Source of the DNA: JBEKIK01 sp963845975
GTDB taxonomy: Bacteria; Planctomycetota; Planctomycetia; Pirellulales; Thermoguttaceae
Assembly (NCBI GenBank): GCA_963845975.1
Contig: CAWJUD010000001.1
Location: forward strand, 2,542,001 to 2,606,000
DNA length: 64,000 nucleotides
Direction of reading: 5' to 3'
Shown here: positions 37,987-47,650 of the stretch, piece by piece
Layout: every line of letters starts with the position of its first letter
Position numbering within the stretch: position 1 is the stretch's first letter
Notes under the pieces: model-generated
Seen by the model: only the letters and a program-made list of their open reading frames with translations
The model's database searches: none
Told to the model about the DNA's origin: nothing
Program-made: the position numbers and the translations under genes

Positions 37987-40900
37987 ATGGAGATTGAATC
38001 ACGCGCACGTCGAATCCTGGGATGGTGTTGCTTTTTAGCGGGGATGGTGCTTTGTGTCCAAACCGCTCGGAGCGTGGAGCTTGGGTCAGAGGCATTCGAT
38101 CTGACCAATGTACAACTTCTTGACAGCCCCTTCAAGCAGATGCAGAATCTCCATCGGACCGGTTATGTGGCTTCTCTGGATCCAGATAAACTGCTTTACG
38201 AGTTCCGCAAAAATGCCGGCCTGGCTCAGCCGCCGGGCGTGACGTCAAGTTACGGCGGATGGGAATCCGACACCGGCTTTGTTCGCGGGGCTTTTACCGG
38301 ACATTACCTCACGGCCGCTTCCCGAATGTACGCCGCCACCGGCGACGCTTCCTACCTTCCTAAAGTCAACTACATCGTCAGTACCCTGTCTCAGGTCCAA
38401 CAGACCTTGGGCGGCGGATATCTCTCGGCATTCCCCTCGTCGTGGTTCGACAACCTGGAGAATAACGGTCCAAACCCTTCCGTACCCTATTACACCATAC
38501 ACAAGATCATGGCCGGCCTGGTCGACGCTTACCAATTCACCGGCAACAATCAGGCCCTGGACGTGGCTGAAGGCATGGGCGACTACTTCGCCGCTAGAAT
38601 CGCCAATTTGACCCCCACCCAAATCGACACCATGCTCCACACCGACTTGAACCAGCAGCATGAGTTCGGTTCCATGAACGGCGCATTGACCGACTTGTAC
38701 GTGCAGGCCAAGGCTCGGGGTGACGCCAATCCCAATAGATTCCTGACGCTGGCCAACGTATTCAATCGTCCTTGGCTCGTCGACCCGCTGGCCAACGGGG
38801 TGGACATACTAAACGGACTGCACGCCAACACTCACCTCGCACAGGCCGTGGGACTGGCCGATTATGCCAACGTCGCGGGCGACCAGCACGTAGGCCAGGC
38901 GGCCGAAAACTTCTGGACCTTTGTGGTCCGCCAGCATTCCTTCGACCTGGGCGGAAATTCCTTCGGCGAATATTTTAATCCCCCCAACCAAGAGACCGGC
39001 GCAAACGGCTCTGCGCTTTCTGTGGGAACCGCTGAAACCTGCAACACCTACAATATGCTCAAGTTGACGAATCTCCTCTTCCAGCGCGATCCCAAAACCA
39101 TGTATGCCGCTTACTACGAAAACGCACTCTTCAACGACATCTTGGCTTCGATCGATCCCAACTCGGGCATGATGACTTATTACATGTCGCTCAAACCCGG
39201 ACATTTCAAGACATACAGTGCGCCCTCCGGCGGAATGTGGTGCTGCATGGGCACGGGAATCGAAAACACTACCCGCTACAACGACGCCATTTACTATCAT
39301 AAAGACAACAATCTCTGGATCAACCAGTATATTCCTTCCCAGGTCCAGTGGAATGAAAAGGGAATCACTTTAAGCCAGGAAGGCAACATATTGACGACGA
39401 ACAACATTCTCTTTACGGTAAGCGCCGCCGCGGCCACGCAGGCCAATTTGAACATCCGCGTGCCCTCCTGGGCGGCCGGACCGGTTACCGTGACCATCAA
39501 CGGGCAGCCGTATCAGGGACAGGTTGACCGAGGCACTTATCTTTCCCTGGATCGTCAGTGGCAGAATGGAGATCAAATCGACGTCTCCCTGCCGAAAAAC
39601 CTCTATATCCGCCGTTCGATGGACGATCCCACGATGGTCTCGGTGTATTATGGGCCTTACTTGTTGGCCGGCAGGCTCGGCACCTCGGGCATGCCCGCTT
39701 CCGATCAATCCACCGATATGTGGGCGTTCTCCAACTACTCCGATCCAACGGTTCCATCCGTCAACGCCGGCTCGGCCGATCCCACTCAATGGCTGCAACT
39801 CGTCGATCCCGCGACGATGACCTTTCAAGTCATAGGCGGAGGCGGCGCCACCGGAATTCTTTTTACCCCCTTCTACGAAGTGAACCACGAGCGGTACTCA
39901 ACGTACTGGAAGCTCAATGCGCCGGCGGCCACGCGCACCTGGCGCGGCGGAGGCGAATTTAACGATTGGCTGGATCCGACAAATTGGGACGTGGCCCCGG
40001 GCACTTCCGATTCGTTGCAGTTTTCCGGAAACCTGACCACCACCGCCAATAACAATTATGCCAACAACATCCAATTCAACGACGTGACGTTCACCGGCGA
40101 CGCCGGGGCGTTTACTCTCACCGGAAACGCATTTACTCTGGCCGGAAATATGGTCAACAACTCCTCCAATCTCCAGACTATTAGCGCGCCGGTCGTATTG
40201 GCCCCCGGCGCTAGGACGATCAACGCCGCTTCGGCGGATATTATACTTTCCGGTTCGATGAGCGGCGCCGGGAGCCTGATCAAGATCGGGGCGTATAAGC
40301 TGACACTAAGCGGCAGCAGCGTTTCAGTGGGCGGCGGAACCACGGTCCAGCAAGGCACGCTTTGCTACAATAGCACGAACGTCTCCGGCGACGTAACCAA
40401 CCAGGGCACGGTCATTTTCAACCAGACCCAGGATGGAACCATGAGCGGCGCGATCCTCGGCGGCGGCAACATGATCAAAAAAGGCGGCGGAACGCTGTCG
40501 CTTCTGGGCGCGTCGAGTTACAACGGCTCAACCGCAATCGAACAAGGAACCCTGCGCCTACAGGCCGTGCCCGCACCCACTCTGGCTCACCGCTGGAGCT
40601 TCAACGGCAATCTCAACGATTCGGTGGGCGGCAGCAATGCGAGTATTGTGGACGTGGGCTCCAACAACGTCACTCTCTCATCGACCCAAGTCACGCTTGT
40701 GGGCGGCACGCGCACAGCGTCCGATTACGTATCCCTGGGCAGCAACCTCCTGCCCAATAACGCCAATCCGATCACGATAGAATTGTGGGCCACGCAAAAG
40801 TCTGCCAAGAGCTGGTCGCGGATTTTCGATTTCGGCGCAACCAGCAGCGAAAACCTGTTCATGAGTTGGACCCAGGGCATAACCACGAGCCAGGATCGCG

Positions 40901-41880
40901 TGGAATGGCGGGACACCGGCGGCACGACAACCTCCGACAATACGAACGCCCCCTACACCCTGAACCAGGAATACCACATCGCCATGGTCATCGAGCCGGG
41001 CGCAGGGCAAGGCGGAACCACGCACGTCACCTGGTATTCCGCTCCGTCCTCCGCGGGCGCGATCGGCGGAATGAAGGGGTCGTTCGATACGCCGAACACC
41101 CTTGCGCTTCTTAATAATGTGAATGACTGGTTGGGACGTTCGGAGTATTCAAGCGACAACACGGCTAATGCAAGTTACAACGAAGTCCGGATATGGCAAG
41201 ACGCCTTGACCAATACCGAAATTGATATGTTGCAGGGCTGGGGACCCGACCATAACTTGGGGGCGGAATCGTTCGGCGGGCACGGGCAACTTCCGGCGAC
41301 GACCTCACTGGTCATTTCCGCCGGAGCCAGCTTCGACCTCAATGGCTACGATCAGGCCGTGGGTTCGCTGTCGGGCGAGGCCGGCAGTTCAGTGCTCATC
41401 GGTTCCGGCACGCTTACGGTTGGAGCCGACAATACTTCCACAGTCTTTTCCGGCGATATTTCAGGCCCGGGCAACATAATCAAAACCGGCGCGGGCATGT
41501 TGACTCTCAACGGAAATATATTAATAAGCGACATCTCCATAATCGGCGGTTCCTTGCAGGTCAATTCCCAGTCGGCCTCCGTGCACGGCATCAGCGGCGG
41601 CGAATTGCTAGTAGGCGACGGCTTGGCCGCGGCATCGCTTACGGCCGATTCAATCTACGGGGATACATTGACCATCGCAGCCAGAGGGACGATAACCATT
41701 CGCTCCATTCCCGGCGGCCCGTTGTCCGCTTCCATACGATCCGTGCCGGAACCGGCGAGCATCGTCATGCTGATCATTGCCGGTTCGATGTTATTAATCC
41801 CGGTTATTTATCACAAACCGAGCCGTTCCAGCGTGGCAGCGGTCGGCTCGCCGCGGTCGTTCCATCCTCGGATACCGTAG
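37987..41880 (+). CDS. GH127 beta-L-arabinofuranosidase-like protein with PEP-CTERM tail
   Basis: About 1297 residues. A signal peptide is followed by a GH127 (DUF1680) catalytic domain to about residue 640: SYGGWESDTGFVRGAFTGHY, TIHKIMAGLVDAYQ, QHEFGSMNGALTDLY. The zinc and catalytic residues of the family are in place: Glu350 and Cys352 (AETCNTYN) and the Cys419-Cys420 pair (GGMWCCMGTG). Autotransporter-type beta repeats (EQGTLRL, GAGMLTLNG), a LamG-like domain and a tail IPGGP...VPEPASIVMLI follow. It would release arabinofuranose from plant or algal glycans at the cell surface. The end extends 38 residues past the expected sorting signal and overlaps the convergent AOR gene by 70 bases. 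Confidence 0.9.
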   Translation: MEIESRARRILGWCCFLAGMVLCVQTARSVELGSEAFDLTNVQLLDSPFKQMQNLHRTGYVASLDPDKLLYEFRKNAGLAQPPGVTSSYGGWESDTGFVRGAFTGHYLTAASRMYAATGDASYLPKVNYIVSTLSQVQQTLGGGYLSAFPSSWFDNLENNGPNPSVPYYTIHKIMAGLVDAYQFTGNNQALDVAEGMGDYFAARIANLTPTQIDTMLHTDLNQQHEFGSMNGALTDLYVQAKARGDANPNRFLTLANVFNRPWLVDPLANGVDILNGLHANTHLAQAVGLADYANVAGDQHVGQAAENFWTFVVRQHSFDLGGNSFGEYFNPPNQETGANGSALSVGTAETCNTYNMLKLTNLLFQRDPKTMYAAYYENALFNDILASIDPNSGMMTYYMSLKPGHFKTYSAPSGGMWCCMGTGIENTTRYNDAIYYHKDNNLWINQYIPSQVQWNEKGITLSQEGNILTTNNILFTVSAAAATQANLNIRVPSWAAGPVTVTINGQPYQGQVDRGTYLSLDRQWQNGDQIDVSLPKNLYIRRSMDDPTMVSVYYGPYLLAGRLGTSGMPASDQSTDMWAFSNYSDPTVPSVNAGSADPTQWLQLVDPATMTFQVIGGGGATGILFTPFYEVNHERYSTYWKLNAPAATRTWRGGGEFNDWLDPTNWDVAPGTSDSLQFSGNLTTTANNNYANNIQFNDVTFTGDAGAFTLTGNAFTLAGNMVNNSSNLQTISAPVVLAPGARTINAASADIILSGSMSGAGSLIKIGAYKLTLSGSSVSVGGGTTVQQGTLCYNSTNVSGDVTNQGTVIFNQTQDGTMSGAILGGGNMIKKGGGTLSLLGASSYNGSTAIEQGTLRLQAVPAPTLAHRWSFNGNLNDSVGGSNASIVDVGSNNVTLSSTQVTLVGGTRTASDYVSLGSNLLPNNANPITIELWATQKSAKSWSRIFDFGATSSENLFMSWTQGITTSQDRVEWRDTGGTTTSDNTNAPYTLNQEYHIAMVIEPGAGQGGTTHVTWYSAPSSAGAIGGMKGSFDTPNTLALLNNVNDWLGRSEYSSDNTANASYNEVRIWQDALTNTEIDMLQGWGPDHNLGAESFGGHGQLPATTSLVISAGASFDLNGYDQAVGSLSGEAGSSVLIGSGTLTVGADNTSTVFSGDISGPGNIIKTGAGMLTLNGNILISDISIIGGSLQVNSQSASVHGISGGELLVGDGLAAASLTADSIYGDTLTIAARGTITIRSIPGGPLSASIRSVPEPASIVMLIIAGSMLLIPVIYHKPSRSSVAAVGSPRSFHPRIP

Positions 41881-43664
41881 TACTCCTTGAGCATTTCCTT
41901 AAAAGGCAGCGGTTTTCCGGCACGCATTCCTTCCTTCGCCACTTTGAACATTTTTTTCGGAAGCACGTCGCTGTCGGCCCCGTACCCGTCGCGGAGATTT
42001 AGCATCCGCTGGACGGTGAATCCCCGTTCGCCGGCCGCCATCAACTCCTGCGGAGAATAATTCCATCCCGTGATGGCGTTAAACAGGTCGGTCACGCCCG
42101 AAAGGGCCCACTCGGCGCCGTCGACCATAAACAGGCAAAGCACCAAGGAATTGCAGATCACGCCCAGGTCCTGGCACTTTACGGCCACAAGGGCCTCGTT
42201 TTGCGGTTGATACATCGTCACCACCCCCTTGCTGATGCCGACTTCCGGAATGAAGAAGCCGCCCATGTCGACGTCTTCGCTCGGCCCGCGGAAATGGCAG
42301 GCGCCCCGAGTGCCGGTGGCGTACGTGGTGGCCAGAGAGAAGCATGCCCGCGGGTCGTGGGCCGGCATGTCGAGCCCCTTGCAATGGACCACGCTATCGA
42401 CGGTGTGTGCGCCGATTTTCTTTGCCGCCGGCAGAGTGCCTTCGGCGAAAATCGCCCCAAAACCCTGGCGCCGGCCGATCAATTCGGTCATTGCGATCAA
42501 TGCCTTTGGGTCGCCCCACTTCAGTTCCAATCCGCCGGTGTCCTTCGTTGTAATCCATCCTTTTTCGAAGCATTCCATGGCAAAGCCGACCATTGCGCCG
42601 GTGGAAATCGTGTCGATTCCCAGGCGGTTGGCAATGTCGTTGGCCTTTGCCACGGCCTTGGGATCGTCGATCATAAGACCGGTGCCCATCATGCCCAAGG
42701 TCTCGTACTCCGGGCCGATGCTGGACTCCATGGCGTATTCGGCCGGCTCGGAAATATGGATTTTGCGATGGCAACCCACCGGGCAATACTTGCAGGGCAA
42801 GGGCTTGGCCTCGAGTACGGCGGTATAATTCGGCGCTCCGAGGCGCTGCGCGCCCTCGGGCCAGACGTCGCCGTCCCAGTACTTGATGGGCATGTCGCCC
42901 AGGCCCTCGGCCGTCTCGCACAAGCCGGGCGTGCCGTTTTCGCGGAATTTATTGTTCAATACGGCTTGGTGCATCTCGATCGAGAACTTTTTACTCAACT
43001 CTCTGGTCTTTTCCGGATCGTGTACTTCCACCTGTTTTGTTCCGCGGACGGCGACGGCTTTGAGGTTCTTCGATCCCATGACGGCCCCCAGGCCCGCCCG
43101 TCCCGCAAAACTGTGCTGATCGAAGACGATGCAGGCGATTGCAACCCGCCGTTCGCCAGCCGGTCCGATGGCGGCGACGCTGATTTTTGAATCGTCCAGT
43201 TCTTTGCGGACCGCGTCGATCGTGTCCATGCTGTCCAATCCCCAGAGGGCGGAGGCGTCGAGAATTTTTACTTGGTCGTCGGCTATGTGCAAATAGACGG
43301 GTTTATCGGCCGCGCCCTCGAAGACCAGCAAGTCGTAGCCGGCGTCCTTTAAGGAAGGCCCCCAACTTGCACCCGCGGCGGAATCGCCGAAGGTGTGCGT
43401 AACCGGCGAGATGGCGACCACGCTAAACTTGGCTCCGCCCGGAACCGGCGGGCCTTGGAAGGGGCCGGTGGCAAAAATCAGCCTGTTTCTCGGGTCGTAG
43501 GCATCGAGCTTGCCCGGCAATTCCCGGCGAAGTATCTCCGCACCCAACCCGGCCCCGCCGAGAAATTTCCGCAGGTCGCTTTCCTCAATCGGTTCCACGC
43601 GAACCTGCCGGTGCGTGAGATCGACCCTTAGTAACTTTTGCCAATAGCCGTTTTTAGTGGTCAT
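41811..43664 (-). CDS. Tungsten-type aldehyde:ferredoxin oxidoreductase family protein
   Basis: A 617-residue AOR-family enzyme. The N-terminal domain (KLLRVDLTHRQVRVEPI, FLGGAGLGAEIL, FATGPFQGPP) and the 4Fe-4S motif CKYCPVGCHRK plus the downstream GVICNSLVLC match the family, which binds a tungsto-bispterin. It oxidises aldehydes or a related substrate with ferredoxin as acceptor. The start at 43664 follows GGAGGAAC and is better than the GTG/ATG nine codons upstream. Divergent from the cofactor genes at 44263-54305, which supports a tungsten enzyme. The exact substrate is unknown. Confidence 0.92.
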   Translation of the reverse strand: MTTKNGYWQKLLRVDLTHRQVRVEPIEESDLRKFLGGAGLGAEILRRELPGKLDAYDPRNRLIFATGPFQGPPVPGGAKFSVVAISPVTHTFGDSAAGASWGPSLKDAGYDLLVFEGAADKPVYLHIADDQVKILDASALWGLDSMDTIDAVRKELDDSKISVAAIGPAGERRVAIACIVFDQHSFAGRAGLGAVMGSKNLKAVAVRGTKQVEVHDPEKTRELSKKFSIEMHQAVLNNKFRENGTPGLCETAEGLGDMPIKYWDGDVWPEGAQRLGAPNYTAVLEAKPLPCKYCPVGCHRKIHISEPAEYAMESSIGPEYETLGMMGTGLMIDDPKAVAKANDIANRLGIDTISTGAMVGFAMECFEKGWITTKDTGGLELKWGDPKALIAMTELIGRRQGFGAIFAEGTLPAAKKIGAHTVDSVVHCKGLDMPAHDPRACFSLATTYATGTRGACHFRGPSEDVDMGGFFIPEVGISKGVVTMYQPQNEALVAVKCQDLGVICNSLVLCLFMVDGAEWALSGVTDLFNAITGWNYSPQELMAAGERGFTVQRMLNLRDGYGADSDVLPKKMFKVAKEGMRAGKPLPFKEMLKEYYGIRGWNDRGEPTAATLERLGL

Positions 43665-44262
43665 TTGTTCCTCCGCGAAAACGCCGTGCACAAACCGTTA
43701 GACGATAAAATGAGAATATCTTGTAATATAAAGCTAGTCAATGGCTTGGAACACCTGTTTAGATCGATCTTCCGGTCGGCCCAAATCGGTTTTTGCAGCC
43801 CAACATGAAATAAAAAAATGCCCCTCCATTTCATAACAATAAGGCCGCAACCTTTTTCACCGTTGACATTCAGAGCCTGTCCCAAAACAGATGCGTCATT
43901 CTGAGCGAAGCGAAGAATCTGGGTGAAGAAAGATGGGAAATACTGACAATATATCACATACAGCGAGATCCTTCGCTTCGCTCAGGATGACTTTTGGGAT
44001 CTTATTTTATTGTTTAGGGAGTGATATCTCAAGGTTTTCAAGGATGCCAAAATGTCCAGCGGACTCGGGAATGTCCCCTTGTGAATTCCCTACCCGCCGG
44101 ACCATTGCACCCGGTACTGGCAAATTCACTAGTTGCTCCGATATAATATATATTATCCCACTGAATCCCGGGTTCTTTGCGAGTTGATGTTGTTCATGAA
44201 AAGTCGCGGAACCTTTTATACAGACGACCCATAGGGCCTTGGCCCGGCGAAGAAAAGATTCG
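43665..44262. other. Intergenic region between AOR and moeA
   Basis: Carries the divergent promoters of the AOR and moeA genes and the inverted repeat element at 43896-43990. No gene seen. Confidence 0.5.
43896..43990. mobile_element. Short inverted-repeat element (MITE-like)
   Basis: Two 25-base arms (43896-43920 and 43966-43990) are complementary with two mismatches. Each contains the GAGCGAAGCGAAGAATCT/AGATCCTTCGCTTCGCTC motif. The 45-base centre has no coding content. The motif is of the widely dispersed intergenic palindrome type. Confidence 0.65.
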
Positions 44263-45472
44263 ATGATTCATTCCGAACGCGCCATACCGCTGGATGAGGC
44301 CCTGGGCATAGTGGACCGGGCGCTTTCCGAGAGCACGATCTCGAGTCGGAAGGTCGCTGTGCGCGAAGGCTTGGGACAAGTGCTCGCCGCGGATCAGATT
44401 TCCAGATTGCATCTTCCGCCCTTTGATAAGTCGGCCATGGACGGATACGCCGTGCTCGACGGCGACGTCCGCGATGCCTACAAGGTCCTGGAAACGGTCA
44501 TGGCCGGCAGCACCCCGACGTCGTCCCTCCAGGCAGGCGCGGCGGTGAAAGTCATGACCGGTGCGCCGGTTCCACCCGGCGCGGGCCGGGTGATACCGGT
44601 CGAGCACGTCCGGCAGCGGGCCGGGACCATTGAAGTCATCCGTCATACGGACGATCGCAATATATGCGCACAGGGCGAGAACGTGCGCCCCGGCGACGTG
44701 ATTCTGCGGGCCGGCTCGCGATTGGGCCCGCTGGAAATCGCCAATCTTATTAGTTGCGGAATCACGGAAGTTGAGGTATTCCGCCCGATCCGCCTGGCCG
44801 TATTGTCCACCGGCGACGAGATCGTCGATGATCCACGGGACCTTGGTCCGGGAAAGATCATGAACGCCAACGGGCCGATGCTGGCCATGTTGGGGCGGCG
44901 GTTTTGCATGGAGATCGTGATGGAAAGATCGATTCCCGACCGGCGCGCCGACACGGTCGAGGCGATTTCCACGGCCGTCAAGCTGGCCGATCTTGTGCTT
45001 CTCTCGGGCGGAGTGTCCGTGGGCGATTACGATTTCGTGGGCGCGGCCTTGGCCGACGCCGGGCTTTACCTGCATTTTTCCGCCGTGGCGGTGAAGCCGG
45101 GCCGCCCCCTGAGCTTTGCCACGGGCGCCGGCGCAGCGGTTTTCGGGCTTCCCGGCAATCCGGTGTCGGTTTACGTGACGTTTCACCTGTTCGTTTTGCG
45201 CGGCCGCGCGGATGTGCGGCAGCCCCTGGACGGCGCGGGAGATCGCGCTGGGCCTGGGACGCGAATTCCGCCGTCGCAATTCCGATCGCGTGGAATACGT
45301 CCCCTGCCGCGTCGGCGACGACGGCGCGCTGATTCCCGTCGAGTATCACGGCTCGGCGCACCTGACCGCTCTGACCGATGCCGACGGACTGTTCGTCATT
45401 CCCTTGGGTGTTTCGTCGATACCGGCCGGCCAATCCGTTCGTTTTCTTCCCATAATGAAGGAGTGGCAATGA
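44263..45472 (+). CDS. moeA: Molybdopterin molybdenumtransferase MoeA, one frameshift
   Basis: About 403 residues when one extra G near 45202 is removed. Motifs: LAADQISRLHLPPFDKSAMDG (split at the standard PPFDNSAMDGYA site), VMTGAPVPPGAGRVIPVE, ILRAGSRLGP, VLSTGDEIV and SGGVSVGDYDF, then GLPGNPVSVYVTF. After the shift the C-terminal domain IV reads GSPWTAREIALGLG to FLPIMKEWQ. It inserts Mo or W into adenylated pterin. I start at ATG 44263; TTG 44239 is also open. Its stop overlaps the moaA start by ATGA. Confidence 0.88.
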
Positions 45473-46269
45473 TCGACCGCTTTGGACGAACAATCGAGTA
45501 TCTGAGAATTTCGGTTACCGACCGCTGCAACTTGCGTTGCTGCTATTGCATGCCTCCCAAGGGCGTGCAGCTTCTTCGACACGAGGATATTCTGAGTTTT
45601 GAAGAAATCGTCGACGTGGCCCGCTGCGCCGTGGATCTCGGCGTGACCAAGATTCGCCTGACCGGCGGCGAACCCCTTGTACGCCGGGGCATTGAAACGC
45701 TCGTCGCCCGCCTGGCGGAAATAAATGGACTGGCCGATCTGGCAATGACGACCAACGGCCTGCTGTTGTCGAAATACGCCCCCGCACTGGCAGCCGCAGG
45801 CTTGCGGCGAGTCAACGTCAGCCTTGACGCGATCGGTGCGGACAATTACGCCGCCATCACTCGCGGCGGCGACGTCCGCCAGGTCCTGGCGGGAATCGAG
45901 GCGGCGCGGCTGGCCGGCTTGAATCCCGTTAAAATCAACTGCGTCGTTGGGCCGAACAATGAGGACCGTAACGCCAAAGACGTCGCCGAGTATGCCGAAC
46001 GGGAAGGTTTAGAGGTCCGCTTTATACGGCAGATGAACCTGGCCGCGGGCGATTTCCACGTAATCCAGGGCGGCAGCGGCGGGAATTGCCCGATCTGCAA
46101 TCGGCTGCGCCTAACAAGCGACGGCCAGATCCGTCCCTGCCTCTTCTCCGATCTGAGTTTCAGCGTGCGCCAATTGGGCGCGGTGGAGGCCATTATGCAA
46201 GCAGTAGCCAACAAACCCCAGGCCGGTTCCGCCTGTTCCAACCGGCCGATTCATACGATTGGCGGTTAA
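45469..46269 (+). CDS. moaA: GTP 3',8-cyclase MoaA, compact form
   Basis: A 266-residue radical SAM enzyme. SVTDRCNLRCCYCMP binds the SAM cluster, TGGEPLVR and TTNGLLL follow, and CPICNRLRLTSDGQIRPCL binds the second cluster. It ends in the Gly-Gly pair that MoaA needs for activity. It makes the first pterin intermediate from GTP. Compared with the usual 320-340 residues, a stretch of about 50 residues between RFIRQM and the second cluster is missing, with no frame break. Overlaps moeA by ATGA and is 1 base from moaC. Confidence 0.92.
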   Translation: MIDRFGRTIEYLRISVTDRCNLRCCYCMPPKGVQLLRHEDILSFEEIVDVARCAVDLGVTKIRLTGGEPLVRRGIETLVARLAEINGLADLAMTTNGLLLSKYAPALAAAGLRRVNVSLDAIGADNYAAITRGGDVRQVLAGIEAARLAGLNPVKINCVVGPNNEDRNAKDVAEYAEREGLEVRFIRQMNLAAGDFHVIQGGSGGNCPICNRLRLTSDGQIRPCLFSDLSFSVRQLGAVEAIMQAVANKPQAGSACSNRPIHTIGG

Positions 46270-46270
46270 T

Positions 46271-46732
46271 ATGGACGAACTATCGCATGTGGACGAACAA
46301 GGTCGGGCGCGGATGGTCGACGTGGGTGGTAAAACGCCCCAGTCGCGCATTGCCCGGGCCGCCGGAATCATCGAACTGGCCCCGGCCACGCGGGATTTGA
46401 TCCGGAAAAACCTGATCAAAAAAGGCGACGTGCTCGCCGTGGCGCAAATCGCGGGAATTCAAGCGGCCAAAAGAACCGCCGAGCTGATCCCACTCTGCCA
46501 CCCGCTCGTGCTGGACAGGATCGATGTGACGCTGGCCTTGACGGATGAAGGAGTGTCGGCCGTAAGCGAGGTGGCCTGCGTAGGCCGCACTGGAGTGGAA
46601 ATGGAGGCCCTGACCGCGGTCAGCGCGGCGCTGCTGACCGTGTATGACATGTGCAAGGCGGCGGACAAGCAAATGCGGATCGGAAACATCATACTCCTGG
46701 AGAAAATAAAAAAAGATGTCGCGCGATCTTGA
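46271..46732 (+). CDS. moaC: Cyclic pyranopterin monophosphate synthase MoaC
   Basis: A 153-residue MoaC. Motifs: ARMVDVGGKTPQSRIARA, KKGDVLAVAQIAGIQAAKR, LIPLCHPLVL, VSEVACVGRTGVEMEAL and AADKQMRIGNI. It converts the MoaA product to cyclic pyranopterin monophosphate. I place the start at ATG 46271; a TTG four codons earlier is less likely. The 3' end overlaps the next gene by 17 bases. Confidence 0.95.
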   Translation: MDELSHVDEQGRARMVDVGGKTPQSRIARAAGIIELAPATRDLIRKNLIKKGDVLAVAQIAGIQAAKRTAELIPLCHPLVLDRIDVTLALTDEGVSAVSEVACVGRTGVEMEALTAVSAALLTVYDMCKAADKQMRIGNIILLEKIKKDVARS

Positions 46733-47650
46733 AGTGATCTCAGTCAATATCTCGGAGCGCAAGGGCACGATCAAGAGGCCGGTGGAACGCATCACCATCG
46801 ACTCAAGCGGCGTCGTGGGCGACGCCCATGCCGGGCCCTGGCATCGCCAGGTCAGTTTGCTGAGCCAGGACAGCATCGAGCGATTTTCCCAACAAATCGG
46901 ACGCAAAATCATGCCGGGTGAGTTTGCCGAAAACCTCACGGTCGCAGGACTGGACTTCGGCGCCGTGGCGGTACTCGATCGGTTCCGCTTCGGCGGCGTG
47001 GAATTGGAGGTCACCCAGATCGGCAAACGGTGCCACGGCCGGGGATGCGCGATTTTTCAGCAGGTCGGTCAGTGCGTGATGCCGGTGGAGGGGATTTTTA
47101 CCCGCGTCGTCCGCGGCGGCGAACTGTCCGCCGGCGCTCTGGGCGAACACCTGCCCCGGCCGCTGCGTTTTTTGATTCTTACACTCAGCGATCGGGCAGC
47201 CGCCGGAGTGTATGAAGATCGCTCCGGCCCGCGCGTATGGAACTGGTGCAAAAATGGCTGGCGGGCAGAAAATGGCACGGGCAGATAGAAGCCAAGATTT
47301 TGCCCGACGATGCCGGACGGTTGCGCGAAGAGTTGAACCAAGCCAAGGCGGCGGGCGTGGACGTGATCGTGACTACCGGCGGCACGGGCATCGGCCCGCG
47401 CGACATCACGCCCGACACCGTGGCGGCAATCTGCGACAAGCTCATGCCCGGGATCATGGAAAACATCCGCATCAAATTCGGCTCGACCAAACCCAACGCC
47501 TTGCTGAGCCGGTCCATTGCCGGGGTGGCGGGAAATACGCAGATTTACACCCTGCCGGGCAGCGTCCAAGCCGTCGAAGAGTACCTGGGTGAGATTCTTA
47601 AAACCCTGGAGCACACAATTTTCATGCTCCACGGACTCGACGTGCATTGA
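46716..47650 (+). CDS. MOSC-Mog fusion (molybdopterin adenylyltransferase), one frameshift
   Basis: About 311 residues over one missing base near 47235. The N-terminal half is a MOSC domain (VVGDAHAGPWHRQVSLLS, PGEFAENLTVAGLDF, GKRCHGRGCAIFQ). The C-terminal half is a MogA/MoaB domain: FLILTLSDRAAAGVYEDRSG, then after the shift IVTTGGTGIGPRDITPD and GSTKPNALLSRSIAGV. The Mog part would adenylate molybdopterin before metal insertion by MoeA; MOSC domains are proposed sulfur carriers. The fusion in one cofactor operon is consistent with both acting on the same pterin. Confidence 0.85.

Noticed and set aside
42201..43190. 329-codon frame on the plus strand
   Set aside because: Antisense to the AOR gene whose motifs are certain.
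44194..45279. 361-codon frame on the minus strand
   Set aside because: Antisense to moeA; no motifs.
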